Below, one piece after another: positions 55,586 through 63,503 of a stretch of DNA of 64,000 nucleotides. Both the position numbers and the translations under genes were made by a program. Under the pieces are notes generated by a model, which did not search any database, was not told the DNA's origin, and saw only the letters and a program-made list of their open reading frames with translations. The DNA is taken from the NCBI RefSeq assembly GCF_002102345.1, contig NZ_LQPP01000047.1, positions 124,001-188,000 of the forward strand, written 5' to 3'. Every line of letters starts with the position of its first letter. Within the stretch, counting starts at the first letter, position 1. The DNA is from Mycolicibacterium peregrinum. Lineage in GTDB: Bacteria; Actinomycetota; Actinomycetes; Mycobacteriales; Mycobacteriaceae.

Positions 55586-57476
55586 CCGTCCCAGAGACCG
55601 ATCCGAGCGCTCCTGGGCGCCGCGGCCGGATGGGCTGGGCCGCCCGCGGCCCAACGAGACCACCGACGTTATCCCGGCCATCGAGGAAGACGAACTGGCC
55701 GAGCTCGACGAGCTCGACGACGAGTCCTTCGGTGAACTGGATGAGGACGTCACCGGCGATCCGGTGGCCGACATCGATCCCGATGACGAACCCGAGGACC
55801 GCGGATATCGCCTGACCGCGGCGGGCACGCCTGACCGCTGGTCCGCGGTGACCGTCCGGGCATCGCGGTTCGGCCGCGCCACCGCGGCACGGTGGGCGCA
55901 GTTGAGCGCCTCGGTGGGCGGCGGTCTCGGGTTGTGCCTGAGCTACCCACCCACCGGCTGGTGGTGGGCGGCCTTCATCGGGCTGGCGTTGATCGGCTGG
56001 GTGCTGACCCTCCGGTCCACCACCCTCGCCGGCGGCTTCGGCTACGGATTCCTGTTCGGGCTGGCCTTCTACATCCCGCTACTGCCGTGGATCAGCGGTC
56101 TGGTCGGCGCGGTGCCCTGGCTCGCACTGGCCGCCATGGAGGCCGTGTTCTGCGGGATCTTCGGTCTGTCGGCGGTCGTGGTCAGGCGATTGCCCGGCTG
56201 GCCGCTGTGGTTCGCGGCGCTGTGGAGTACCCAGGAGTGGCTCAAATCGACTGTGCCGTTCGGCGGATTTCCCTGGGGCGTGGTCGGATTCGGCCAGACC
56301 AACGGACCACTGCTCGCCATCGCGCGCTGGGGCGGCGCCCCGCTCCTGTCGTTCGCGGTAGCGCTCGTCGGCTTCAGCGCGACGCTGCTGGCACTGGAGA
56401 TCGCACAGTGGTGGCGTCACGGGCACAAGCCGGGGTTCCCCGCGCCCGCGGTCATGTTGCCCGGTCTGAGCATCACCGTGGTGCTGCTGTTCACCGCACT
56501 GTTGTGGCCGCAGGTCCGTCATTCCGGGACCGGCGCGGGCGATGAGCAGACTGTCACCGTGGCCGCCGTACAGGGCAATGTGCCCAGGCTCGGGCTGGAG
56601 TTCAACGCCCAGCGCCGTGCGGTGCTCGACAACCACGTGAAAGAGACGCAGCGGCTGGCCGACGACGTCCGGGCGGGCCGGGCACCGCAGCCGATGTTCG
56701 TGGTCTGGCCCGAGAACGCCTCCGACATCGATCCGTTGGTCAACGCCGACGCCGCGGCACAGATCACCGCGGCCGCCGACGCCATCGGCGCGCCGATCCT
56801 CGTGGGAACCGTCACCAAAGCCGACGGGTACACCGCGGACAACCCGGTCGCCACCAACACCGTGATCGTCTGGGACCCGGAACACGGGCCGGGGGAGCGC
56901 CACGACAAGAAGATCGTGCAGCCGTTCGGCGAGTACCTGCCTTGGCGCAGCTTCTTCAAGCACCTGTCGTCGTATGCGGACCGGGCCGGCTACTTCGTGC
57001 CGGGTGAGGGCAACGGTGTCGTGCACGCCGCGGGAGTGCCGATCGGGGTGACCACCTGCTGGGAGGTGATCTTCGACCGGGCCGCGCGGGAATCGGTGCT
57101 CAGCGGCGCGCAGGTGCTGACGGTGCCCACCAACAATGCGACGTTCGACGAGAGCATGAGTGCGCAGCAGCTGGCGTTCGGCAAACTGCGGGCCGTCGAA
57201 CACGACCGATACGTCGTGGTCGCCGGGACCACCGGGATCAGTGCGGTGATCGCGCCGGACGGACGTGAGCTGGCTCGCACCGAGTTCTTCCAGCCCGCCT
57301 ATCTGGACAGCCAGGTCAGGCTGAAAACCGAGCTGACACCCGCCACCGAGTGGGGACCGGCTTTGCAGGTGGCGCTGGTCACGATTGGATTTGGGGCGTT
57401 GCTCGCCGCAATACTGCACAATGGAGGGTTCGTGCAAAGAATGAGGCGTCGCACCGGCGAAGGCCCGCGACGATGA
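55575..57476 (+). CDS. lnt: apolipoprotein N-acyltransferase Lnt
   Basis: Lnt N-acylates the N-terminal cysteine of lipoproteins in the cytoplasmic membrane. The 633-residue protein has an acidic cytosolic N terminus of about 95 residues, about seven to eight membrane helices, and a nitrilase domain with the Glu-Lys-Cys triad in MFVVWPENASD, RHDKKIVQPFGEYLPWR and GVTTCWEVIFD. The N-terminal acidic extension is typical of mycobacteria. In M. tuberculosis this domain is fused to Ppm1; here ppm1 is a separate gene 9 bases downstream. The ATG at 55575 is taken because it overlaps the amidohydrolase end. Confidence 0.92.
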   Translation: MGSDRPRDRSERSWAPRPDGLGRPRPNETTDVIPAIEEDELAELDELDDESFGELDEDVTGDPVADIDPDDEPEDRGYRLTAAGTPDRWSAVTVRASRFGRATAARWAQLSASVGGGLGLCLSYPPTGWWWAAFIGLALIGWVLTLRSTTLAGGFGYGFLFGLAFYIPLLPWISGLVGAVPWLALAAMEAVFCGIFGLSAVVVRRLPGWPLWFAALWSTQEWLKSTVPFGGFPWGVVGFGQTNGPLLAIARWGGAPLLSFAVALVGFSATLLALEIAQWWRHGHKPGFPAPAVMLPGLSITVVLLFTALLWPQVRHSGTGAGDEQTVTVAAVQGNVPRLGLEFNAQRRAVLDNHVKETQRLADDVRAGRAPQPMFVVWPENASDIDPLVNADAAAQITAAADAIGAPILVGTVTKADGYTADNPVATNTVIVWDPEHGPGERHDKKIVQPFGEYLPWRSFFKHLSSYADRAGYFVPGEGNGVVHAAGVPIGVTTCWEVIFDRAARESVLSGAQVLTVPTNNATFDESMSAQQLAFGKLRAVEHDRYVVVAGTTGISAVIAPDGRELARTEFFQPAYLDSQVRLKTELTPATEWGPALQVALVTIGFGALLAAILHNGGFVQRMRRRTGEGPRR

Positions 57477-57485
57477 AGGAGCCAC

Positions 57486-58295
57486 ATGACAGTCCCTGGT
57501 GACGGAGCGAAGCGGCCGGGGGAATCCAGCCCTCGCCGGGACGGTGAACGCCCGAGTCAGCGCACCCTGGTGATCATTCCCACCTATAACGAGCGGGAGA
57601 ATCTGCCGCTGATCGTCGGGCGTGTGCACCACGCCAGCCCCGAGGTCCACATCTTGGTGGTCGACGACGGCAGCCCCGACGGCACCGGCAAGCTGGCCGA
57701 TGAGTTGGCCCTGGCCGATCCGGATCGTGTACACGTGATGCACCGGACCAGCAAAGCGGGCCTTGGTGCGGCGTATCTGGCCGGGTTTGCCTGGGGGCTG
57801 GGTCGCGGGTACTCGGTCCTGGTCGAGATGGACGCCGACGGCAGTCACGCGCCGGAGGAATTGAGCCGGCTGCTGGATGCGGTCGATGCGGGTGCAGACC
57901 TGGCCATCGGTTCGCGCTATGTCTCCGGCGGCACGGTGCGCAACTGGCCCGTTCGGCGGCTGGTGCTGTCCAAGACCGCCAATACCTATTCCAGGTTGCT
58001 GCTGGGTGTCGGTATCCACGACATCACCGCCGGCTACCGCGCGTACCGGCGGGAGGTGCTGGAGAAGATCGACCTGTCTGCGGTGGACTCCAAGGGTTAC
58101 TGCTTCCAGATCGACCTGACGTGGCGTGCGATCAACAACGGCTTCAAGGTGGTCGAGGTGCCCATCACGTTCACCGAACGTGAGCTCGGGGTCTCCAAGA
58201 TGAGCGGCTCGAACATCCGCGAGGCGATGTTCAAGGTCGCCGAGTGGGGTATCCGCGGGCGTCTGGACCGCGCCAGGGGTGTGGTTCGCAGCTAG
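57486..58295 (+). CDS. ppm1: polyprenol monophosphomannose synthase Ppm1
   Basis: Ppm1 transfers mannose from GDP-mannose to polyprenyl phosphate, providing the donor for lipomannan and lipoarabinomannan. The 269-residue GT2 enzyme has LVIIPTYNERENLPLIVG, LVVDDGSPDGTG, VLVEMDADGSHAPEEL and SKTANTYSRLLLGVGIHDITAGYRAYRR. It has no membrane helix of its own and probably relies on the adjacent Lnt protein, as in M. smegmatis. GAAGGAG precedes the ATG at 57486. A strong terminator follows. Confidence 0.94.
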   Translation: MTVPGDGAKRPGESSPRRDGERPSQRTLVIIPTYNERENLPLIVGRVHHASPEVHILVVDDGSPDGTGKLADELALADPDRVHVMHRTSKAGLGAAYLAGFAWGLGRGYSVLVEMDADGSHAPEELSRLLDAVDAGADLAIGSRYVSGGTVRNWPVRRLVLSKTANTYSRLLLGVGIHDITAGYRAYRREVLEKIDLSAVDSKGYCFQIDLTWRAINNGFKVVEVPITFTERELGVSKMSGSNIREAMFKVAEWGIRGRLDRARGVVRS

Positions 58296-58304
58296 CCGGC
58301 GACG

Positions 58305-58348
58305 AAAAAACCGCGGCCATGCCCACGTGGGCATGGCCGCGGTTTTTT
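58305..58348. terminator. bidirectional intrinsic terminator between ppm1 and rbpA
   Basis: A perfect 44-bp palindrome: six A at 58305-58310, a GC-rich stem CCGCGGCCATGCCCAC, its exact complement, and six T at 58343-58348. On either strand it forms a 16-bp stem followed by a U-run, so it should terminate the convergent ppm1 and rbpA transcripts. It begins nine bases after the ppm1 stop and ends seven before the rbpA stop. Confidence 0.95.
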
Positions 58349-58355
58349 ATCGGGT

Positions 58356-58694
58356 TCAGCTACCGCGACGCTTGGTCTTGATGAGGTCGAGGCGCTCCTT
58401 GAGCAGCTCTTCGAGCTCCTCGACGGAGCGGCGCTCCAGCAGCATGTCCCAGTGGGTACGCGGCGGCTTGACCTTCTTGGGCTCCGGCACGTCGCCGTCG
58501 ATCAGGGTGCCCTCCATGCCGTTCTTGCAGGGCCAGGTGCCGGGAATCTCGGCGTCGTCGGCGAACGGGACGTCGAAAATCTCACCGTTCTCGGTGCGGT
58601 AGCGCGCGACCTGACGCGGCGCCAGGTCATGGTTGCGGTCGGTCTCGTAGCTCACGGCTCCGAGGCGACTGCCTCTCAGGACGCGATCAGCCAT
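58356..58694 (-). CDS. rbpA: RNA polymerase-binding protein RbpA
   Basis: RbpA binds sigma-A-type factors and RNA polymerase and stabilises the open complex. The 112-residue protein has an N-terminal tail, a zinc-ribbon-like core domain (GAVSYETDRNHDLAPRQVARYRTENGEIFDVPFADDAEIPGTW with PCKNGMEG), a basic linker (EPKKVKPPR) and the C-terminal sigma-interacting helix THWDMLLERRSVEELEELLKERL. The ATG at 58694 has AAGGAG upstream. Location next to ppm1 matches other mycobacteria. Confidence 0.95.
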   Translation of the reverse strand: MADRVLRGSRLGAVSYETDRNHDLAPRQVARYRTENGEIFDVPFADDAEIPGTWPCKNGMEGTLIDGDVPEPKKVKPPRTHWDMLLERRSVEELEELLKERLDLIKTKRRGS

Positions 58695-58816
58695 CGTCAA
58701 CACTCCTTGTTCGGCGTTTGTCCGGATGTATCAACGCAGCATGGCGTTGCGAAGTTCCCGACTCGACCATCGATGATACGCGGGTCGCGGCGTCGGGCAG
58801 TCTACAGTCGGGACCC

Positions 58817-59155
58817 ATGGCGCACCACCACCGAAAGAATCGTCCGCAACCCTGTCGGTGGTGTGGTCGTGAGGTCGCCGATGCGCAGATGGGCCGGCGG
58901 CGCCAGTATTGCAGGCAATCCTGCCGGCAGCGAGCCTACGAACAACGCGCGATGGTGAAAGGCACCTCGCTGGCCCCGGATTCGGTGGTGCTCTCCGCGG
59001 ACGAGGCCGCCCAGCTGTCCGACCGGGTGTATCAGGTCCGGTGCGCGGCCGAGGATGTCGCGATCGCAGTCGACGAGGGTGCCGGAACCGACGAACTGCG
59101 ACAGTTGTGCGACGCGTTGCTACAAGCCGCGAAGGCCGCCGACGGCTGGCGCTAG
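58817..59155 (+). CDS. small zinc-ribbon protein
   Basis: A 112-residue protein whose N-terminal third carries CRWCG and YCRQSCRQRAYEQR: four cysteines in a CxxC...CxxxC pattern that should bind zinc, with a run of basic residues and histidines before it (AHHHRKNRPQP). The rest is a helical domain (ADEAAQLSDRVYQVRCAAEDVAIAV). DNA or RNA binding is suggested by the ribbon and charge. TACAGT at 58803-58808 is eight bases before the ATG, a possible leaderless promoter. I cannot assign a family. Confidence 0.7.
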   Translation: MAHHHRKNRPQPCRWCGREVADAQMGRRRQYCRQSCRQRAYEQRAMVKGTSLAPDSVVLSADEAAQLSDRVYQVRCAAEDVAIAVDEGAGTDELRQLCDALLQAAKAADGWR

Positions 59156-59868
59156 TCAGGTGGGCAGCTGAGCTGACGCCCGACGCCCACCGGCGGCGGG
59201 ACCGGCTTGAGACAGCCCAGTGGTTCCACGCCCGACGAGTTCAGCAGCACCGCGGACTGGTGCGCGTAGTTGACGCACACCAGTGTGGTGTCGTCGGCGC
59301 GGCACCGGTAGTCGCCGAAGGCCAGTGACTTGCCCGCCTCCAGTTCCGCGCCGTCACCGTAGTTGAACCGGCCCGGATCTCCGTGCAGCGAGCCGATATC
59401 CACGGTCTCCCCGCCGAAATCCACCCAGCCGGGAATCCACTGGCCCTCGACATCCGAGGGCTTCGAGGGGAGGCCGCTGGCCTGGATGAGGCACGCCAGT
59501 TGTCCTTCGGCCATCTTGTCGGTGGCGCAGCGCGCCTTGCCCGAAGGAGCGACGAACGCGACATCGTCACCCAGATTGGTGGATTGTCCTTCGCGCGTCG
59601 CCGTATGGAAGCCCGACGGATCGGCCGGGGTGCCCGCCTCGACCCACTTGATCACCCGATTCATCGGGGTACCCGGATCCGGCGCCGTGGTGGGCAGCGG
59701 CGAGGTGGTGGTCGTGGTGGTTGTGGTGATCTTGGTGTGCGGGGCGCCGGCCGGCATCGACATCCGGGGCTGCGAGTTCGGCTGCGTCTCGTGCCCCCCT
59801 CCCGGTGAGCAGGCCGCCACGAGCGCCGCCAAAAGCGCAGCAGCCCCAACAGTCACAGCGATTCGCAT
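59152..59868 (-). CDS. lppI: lipoprotein LppI
   Basis: A 238-residue lipoprotein closely resembling M. tuberculosis LppI (Rv2046): signal peptide with lipobox LVAAC (Cys20), a Thr-rich linker that includes eight consecutive threonines, then a domain with GFHTATREGQSTNLGDDVAFVAPSG, GWVDFGGETVDIGSLHGDPG and KSLAFGDYRCRADD. Four or more cysteines suggest disulfides outside the membrane. The ATG at 59868 gives the standard signal peptide. It is divergent from lipT and overlaps the zinc-ribbon gene end by four bases. Confidence 0.88.
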   Translation of the reverse strand: MRIAVTVGAAALLAALVAACSPGGGHETQPNSQPRMSMPAGAPHTKITTTTTTTTSPLPTTAPDPGTPMNRVIKWVEAGTPADPSGFHTATREGQSTNLGDDVAFVAPSGKARCATDKMAEGQLACLIQASGLPSKPSDVEGQWIPGWVDFGGETVDIGSLHGDPGRFNYGDGAELEAGKSLAFGDYRCRADDTTLVCVNYAHQSAVLLNSSGVEPLGCLKPVPPPVGVGRQLSCPPD

Positions 59869-59944
59869 ACCCGCAAGGCTAGCGGTCGCCTGCCACGCCC
59901 ACCGCCTGTCCGCCCCCAATGGTGTTGTTCGATACGGTCGGTCT

Positions 59945-61456
59945 ATGCACGAGCGGACTGTCCGGGCAAAGATCAGTACCGGCATCGTCGAGGGGTTCAC
60001 GCGTGACGGCGTACATCGTTGGCGTTCCATCCCTTACGCCAAACCGCCGGTCGGGCCGCTGCGTCTACGCGCACCCGAGCCCGCCGAGCCATGGCCGGGT
60101 GTGCGCTATTGCCACGGGTTCGGTTACTGCGCGCCCCAGCAACGCCGCTACACGCTCGTCGGTGTCGGCAAGCACCAGCCGATGAGCGAGGACTGCCTGA
60201 CCCTCAACGTGGTGGCGCCGGAGAAACCGGACACGGACGGTCCGCTGCCGGTGATGTTCTTCGTCCACGGCGGTGGCTACATCATGGGCAGTTCGGCCAC
60301 ACCCGTCTATGACGGTGGAGCGCTGGCTCGGCGCGGTTGTGTGTTCGTCTCGGTCAACTACCGGCTAGGCATGCTCGGGTGCGTCGAACTGTCGTCGCTG
60401 GCGACGCCCGACCATCCGATCGACGACAACCTGTTCCTGCGTGATCTGGTGCTGGCCCTGCGTTGGGTCCGCGACAACGTGGCGGTGTTCGGCGGAGACC
60501 CCGACAACGTGACGATCTTCGGTGAGAGTGCGGGTGCTCACGCGGTCGCGACACTGCTCGCGGTGCCGGAGGCCGAAGGGCTGTTCGCTCAGGTGATCTC
60601 GGAGAGCCCGGCCAGCGGGATGGTCAGCTCCATGGATGCCGCGGCCCGGCTCGCGGATCAGCTCGGCGAACTGGTCAGACCCGATGGGGGATCGGCTGCC
60701 GCCGCGCTCATGTCTGCCCGTCCCGCGGACCTGGGCCGGGCCCTGGAAGCGCTGATCATGCGCGGACAGACGGACATGCCGGGCGCGTTTCCGGTCGGCC
60801 CGACGTTCGGCACGGAGTACCTGCCGATCGATCCGGTGACGGCGATGGCCGAGGGCAGTGCCCACCGGGTGCCGTTGATCGTCGGTAACAACGCCGACGA
60901 GGGCCGGCTGTTCACCCGGTTCCTCCCGCTGCTGCCGACCAACGAGCCGATGATCGAAAAGTTGTTCGCCCGTACCGATCCCGAGGACCGCCGTCGGATC
61001 GTCGCGGCCTACCCGGACTATCCGAGCAGCGCGGCCTGCGTGCGGCTCGGTGGTGATTTCGCATTCGCCTCGGCCACCTGGCAGATCGCCGAGGCACACA
61101 GCAGGCATGCGCCCACCTACGTGTACCGCTACGACTATGCGCCTCGCACCCTGCACTGGGCGGGGCTCGGTGCGACGCACGCGATGGAACTGCTGGCGGT
61201 GTTCGATACGTACCACACGACTTACGGCGCGCTGCTGACCGCGGTGGGTGACCGCACGTCGGCCCGGCGGGTCAGCCGAGACGTGCAGCGTCGGTGGCGC
61301 GAGTTCAGCCGGTCCGGCGAGCCGGGCCCGGGATGGCCGGCCTATGACAGCGATGACCGCGCGGTTTTCGTGTTCGACCGTAAACCCCGCGTCGAATACG
61401 ACCCGCGGGCCGTGCGACGCCGGGCCTGGGAAGGGTTCACCCTCGCCGAGCGCTGA
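59945..61456 (+). CDS. lipT: type B carboxylesterase LipT
   Basis: A 503-residue carboxylesterase of the type B alpha/beta hydrolase family, matching the Rv2045c locus. The oxyanion-hole region is VHGGGYIMGSS, the nucleophile is Ser195 in FGESAGAHA, and the catalytic His lies in GLGATHAMELL. The type B signature SEDCLTLNV is intact. There is no signal peptide, so it is cytosolic. TACGGT at 59933-59938 ends six bases before the ATG at 59945, consistent with a leaderless transcript. Confidence 0.9.
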   Translation: MHERTVRAKISTGIVEGFTRDGVHRWRSIPYAKPPVGPLRLRAPEPAEPWPGVRYCHGFGYCAPQQRRYTLVGVGKHQPMSEDCLTLNVVAPEKPDTDGPLPVMFFVHGGGYIMGSSATPVYDGGALARRGCVFVSVNYRLGMLGCVELSSLATPDHPIDDNLFLRDLVLALRWVRDNVAVFGGDPDNVTIFGESAGAHAVATLLAVPEAEGLFAQVISESPASGMVSSMDAAARLADQLGELVRPDGGSAAAALMSARPADLGRALEALIMRGQTDMPGAFPVGPTFGTEYLPIDPVTAMAEGSAHRVPLIVGNNADEGRLFTRFLPLLPTNEPMIEKLFARTDPEDRRRIVAAYPDYPSSAACVRLGGDFAFASATWQIAEAHSRHAPTYVYRYDYAPRTLHWAGLGATHAMELLAVFDTYHTTYGALLTAVGDRTSARRVSRDVQRRWREFSRSGEPGPGWPAYDSDDRAVFVFDRKPRVEYDPRAVRRRAWEGFTLAER

Positions 61457-61520
61457 GTCCCTCTGATCCACTCTGAGCGATTCGCTGCACGGAATCCTCC
61501 GGTGTGGTTGCGTATTTGAC

Positions 61521-63458
61521 GTGGATTACCCCTTGGATCCGCTGTCCGCCGACGAGTTTCGTGCGGTGGCGGCGATTTTGCGGCGTGAGCGCGGAGTGGG
61601 TGCGGGCTGGCGGGTTGCCTCGGTGGAACTCGTCGAGCCGTCCAAGGCCGAATTGGCCGCGTTCGACGGTGGTGGTGCTGCTCCGGCCCGGCGGGCGGCC
61701 GTGATCTGCCTGGAGCGGGCGGCCAACGCCACGTACAAGGGCGTGGTGTCGCTGACCGACGACCGGGTCGAAAACTTCGACCATGTGCCGGGCGTGCAAG
61801 CCAATTTCACCGTCGACGAGTTCGTCGAATGCGACGAGGTCCTGCGCCGGCACCCCGACGTGATCGCTGCGCTGGCCAGACGCGGCATCACCGACCTGGA
61901 CAACGTCTTCATGGACACCTGGACCTACGGCGATGCCGTGGCGCCACCCGAATATCGGGACCGGCGGATCGGCTGGTCGGACACCTGGTACAAGCAGGCC
62001 GCCGGCGCCAATCCGTACGCGCACCCGGTCAGCGGTCTGCATTGCGTGATCGACATCAACAGCATGGAAGTGCTGCGGGTCGAAGATGACGGCAGCGCCG
62101 AAAAGCCGGACGTGATGGGTGAATACGTGCCGCACCACATCCCGGAACGGATCCGGGCGGCATCGCGCCGGGATCCACTCAAGCCGCTCGACATCACGCA
62201 GCCGGAGGGTCCCTCGTTCACCTTGGACGGCAACCTGCTGCGGTGGCAGAACTGGTCGCTTCGGATCGGGTTCAACCATCGCGAGGGCATGACCATGCAC
62301 ACCGTGCGGTACCGCGACGGTGATGTGGATCGTTCGGTCGCACACCGGATGTCGTTCGCCGAGATGGTGGTGCCGTACCGGGATTCTTCGGTCGATCACT
62401 ACCGGCGCACGGCGTTCGACATCGGCGAGTGGGGTCTGGGATTCATGACCACCTCGCTGGAGCTCGGCTGCGACTGCCTCGGTGAGATCCGTTATCTGGA
62501 CGCGGTGCTGCACAACAGCAGCGGTGAGCCGTACACCATCACCAACGCGATCTGCATCCACGAGGAAGACAACGCCGTGCTGTGGAAGCACGTCGATCAC
62601 GACGCGGGTGCCGAGGTGCGCCGGATGCGCAGGCTCACACTGTCTTTCCACGTCACCGTCGCCAACTACGAATATCTGGTCTACTGGCGGCTGTACCAGG
62701 ACGGCAACATCGAGTGCGAGGTCCGCGCCACCGGGATCATGGTCACCACACCGTTTCCGGGCGGGCCGACGCCGAAGAACGGCACGCTGGTCGACGAGCG
62801 CACCTACGCGCCGTTCCATCAGCATTTCCTGATCGCCCGGTTGGATCTGGATGTCGACGGCACCGACAACACGGTCTACATGACCGAGTCGTACGCAGAA
62901 CCCATCGGCCCGGATAATCCGTACGGGCTGTCACTGGTGGTGCGCAATCAGGCGCTGCGCACCGAGCAGGAGGGCAAACAGGACGTCAACTTCGCCACCC
63001 AACGGGCCTGGAAAGTGGTCAATACCAACGTCGTGAACGGCCTGGGGACCCATCCGTCGTACAAGCTGGTTCCCACCGGGGCGATCCCGGCGATGTTCGA
63101 CCCCGCCTCGCCGGTGATTCAGCGCGCCAATGTCATCGCCCACACGCTGTGGGTGACCCCGAACCAGCCGGACGAGCGCTGGCCGGCGGGGGAGTTCGTC
63201 AACCAGTCGGTGACCGATACCGGGTTGGGTGAGTGGACGAAGGCCGACCGGTCGATCGACAACACCGACGTGGTCCTGTGGTACGTGTTCGGTATCCACC
63301 ACATCACCCGTCCGGAGGACTGGCCGGTGATGCCGGTGGACGTGGTCTCGTTCTGGCTCAAGCCGTTCGGGTTCTTCGACCGCAACCCGGCCCTGGACGT
63401 GGCGCCCACCCCGCCGGACGCCTGTGCCCATGGTCATGCCAAGGCGGCACACCATTAG
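61521..63458 (+). CDS. copper-containing primary-amine oxidase
   Basis: A 645-residue copper amine oxidase that converts primary amines to aldehydes with release of ammonia and hydrogen peroxide. The residue that becomes the topaquinone cofactor is Tyr383 in VANYEYLVYW; the catalytic base is Asp300 in FDIGEWGLG; copper ligands are His433 and His435 in FHQHF and one of the His pair near 593 in GIHHITRP. There is no signal peptide, so it is cytosolic, as in Arthrobacter enzymes. The GTG at 61521 lacks a strong ribosome site. It is followed by a TetR-type operator. Confidence 0.92.
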   Translation: MDYPLDPLSADEFRAVAAILRRERGVGAGWRVASVELVEPSKAELAAFDGGGAAPARRAAVICLERAANATYKGVVSLTDDRVENFDHVPGVQANFTVDEFVECDEVLRRHPDVIAALARRGITDLDNVFMDTWTYGDAVAPPEYRDRRIGWSDTWYKQAAGANPYAHPVSGLHCVIDINSMEVLRVEDDGSAEKPDVMGEYVPHHIPERIRAASRRDPLKPLDITQPEGPSFTLDGNLLRWQNWSLRIGFNHREGMTMHTVRYRDGDVDRSVAHRMSFAEMVVPYRDSSVDHYRRTAFDIGEWGLGFMTTSLELGCDCLGEIRYLDAVLHNSSGEPYTITNAICIHEEDNAVLWKHVDHDAGAEVRRMRRLTLSFHVTVANYEYLVYWRLYQDGNIECEVRATGIMVTTPFPGGPTPKNGTLVDERTYAPFHQHFLIARLDLDVDGTDNTVYMTESYAEPIGPDNPYGLSLVVRNQALRTEQEGKQDVNFATQRAWKVVNTNVVNGLGTHPSYKLVPTGAIPAMFDPASPVIQRANVIAHTLWVTPNQPDERWPAGEFVNQSVTDTGLGEWTKADRSIDNTDVVLWYVFGIHHITRPEDWPVMPVDVVSFWLKPFGFFDRNPALDVAPTPPDACAHGHAKAAHH

Positions 63459-63459
63459 T

Positions 63460-63471
63460 TGACACCTGTCA
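63460..63471. promoter_or_regulatory. TGACACCTGTCA operator-like site upstream of a phosphotransferase
   Basis: TGACACCTGTCA differs from the perfect palindrome TGACAGCTGTCA at 45223-45234 by one central base. It lies immediately after the amine oxidase stop and 32 bases before the GTG at 63504; a leaderless -10 TAGGTT stands at 63492-63497. Control by the TetR encoded at 44529-45185 is the simplest inference. Confidence 0.6.
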
Positions 63472-63503
63472 TGTGTGATCCGGAACACTGCTAGGTTGCC
63501 TGT

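Noticed and set aside
56079..58334. A 751-codon open frame antisense to lnt and ppm1
   Set aside because: Same mirror-frame effect; it crosses the palindromic terminator and two conserved genes.
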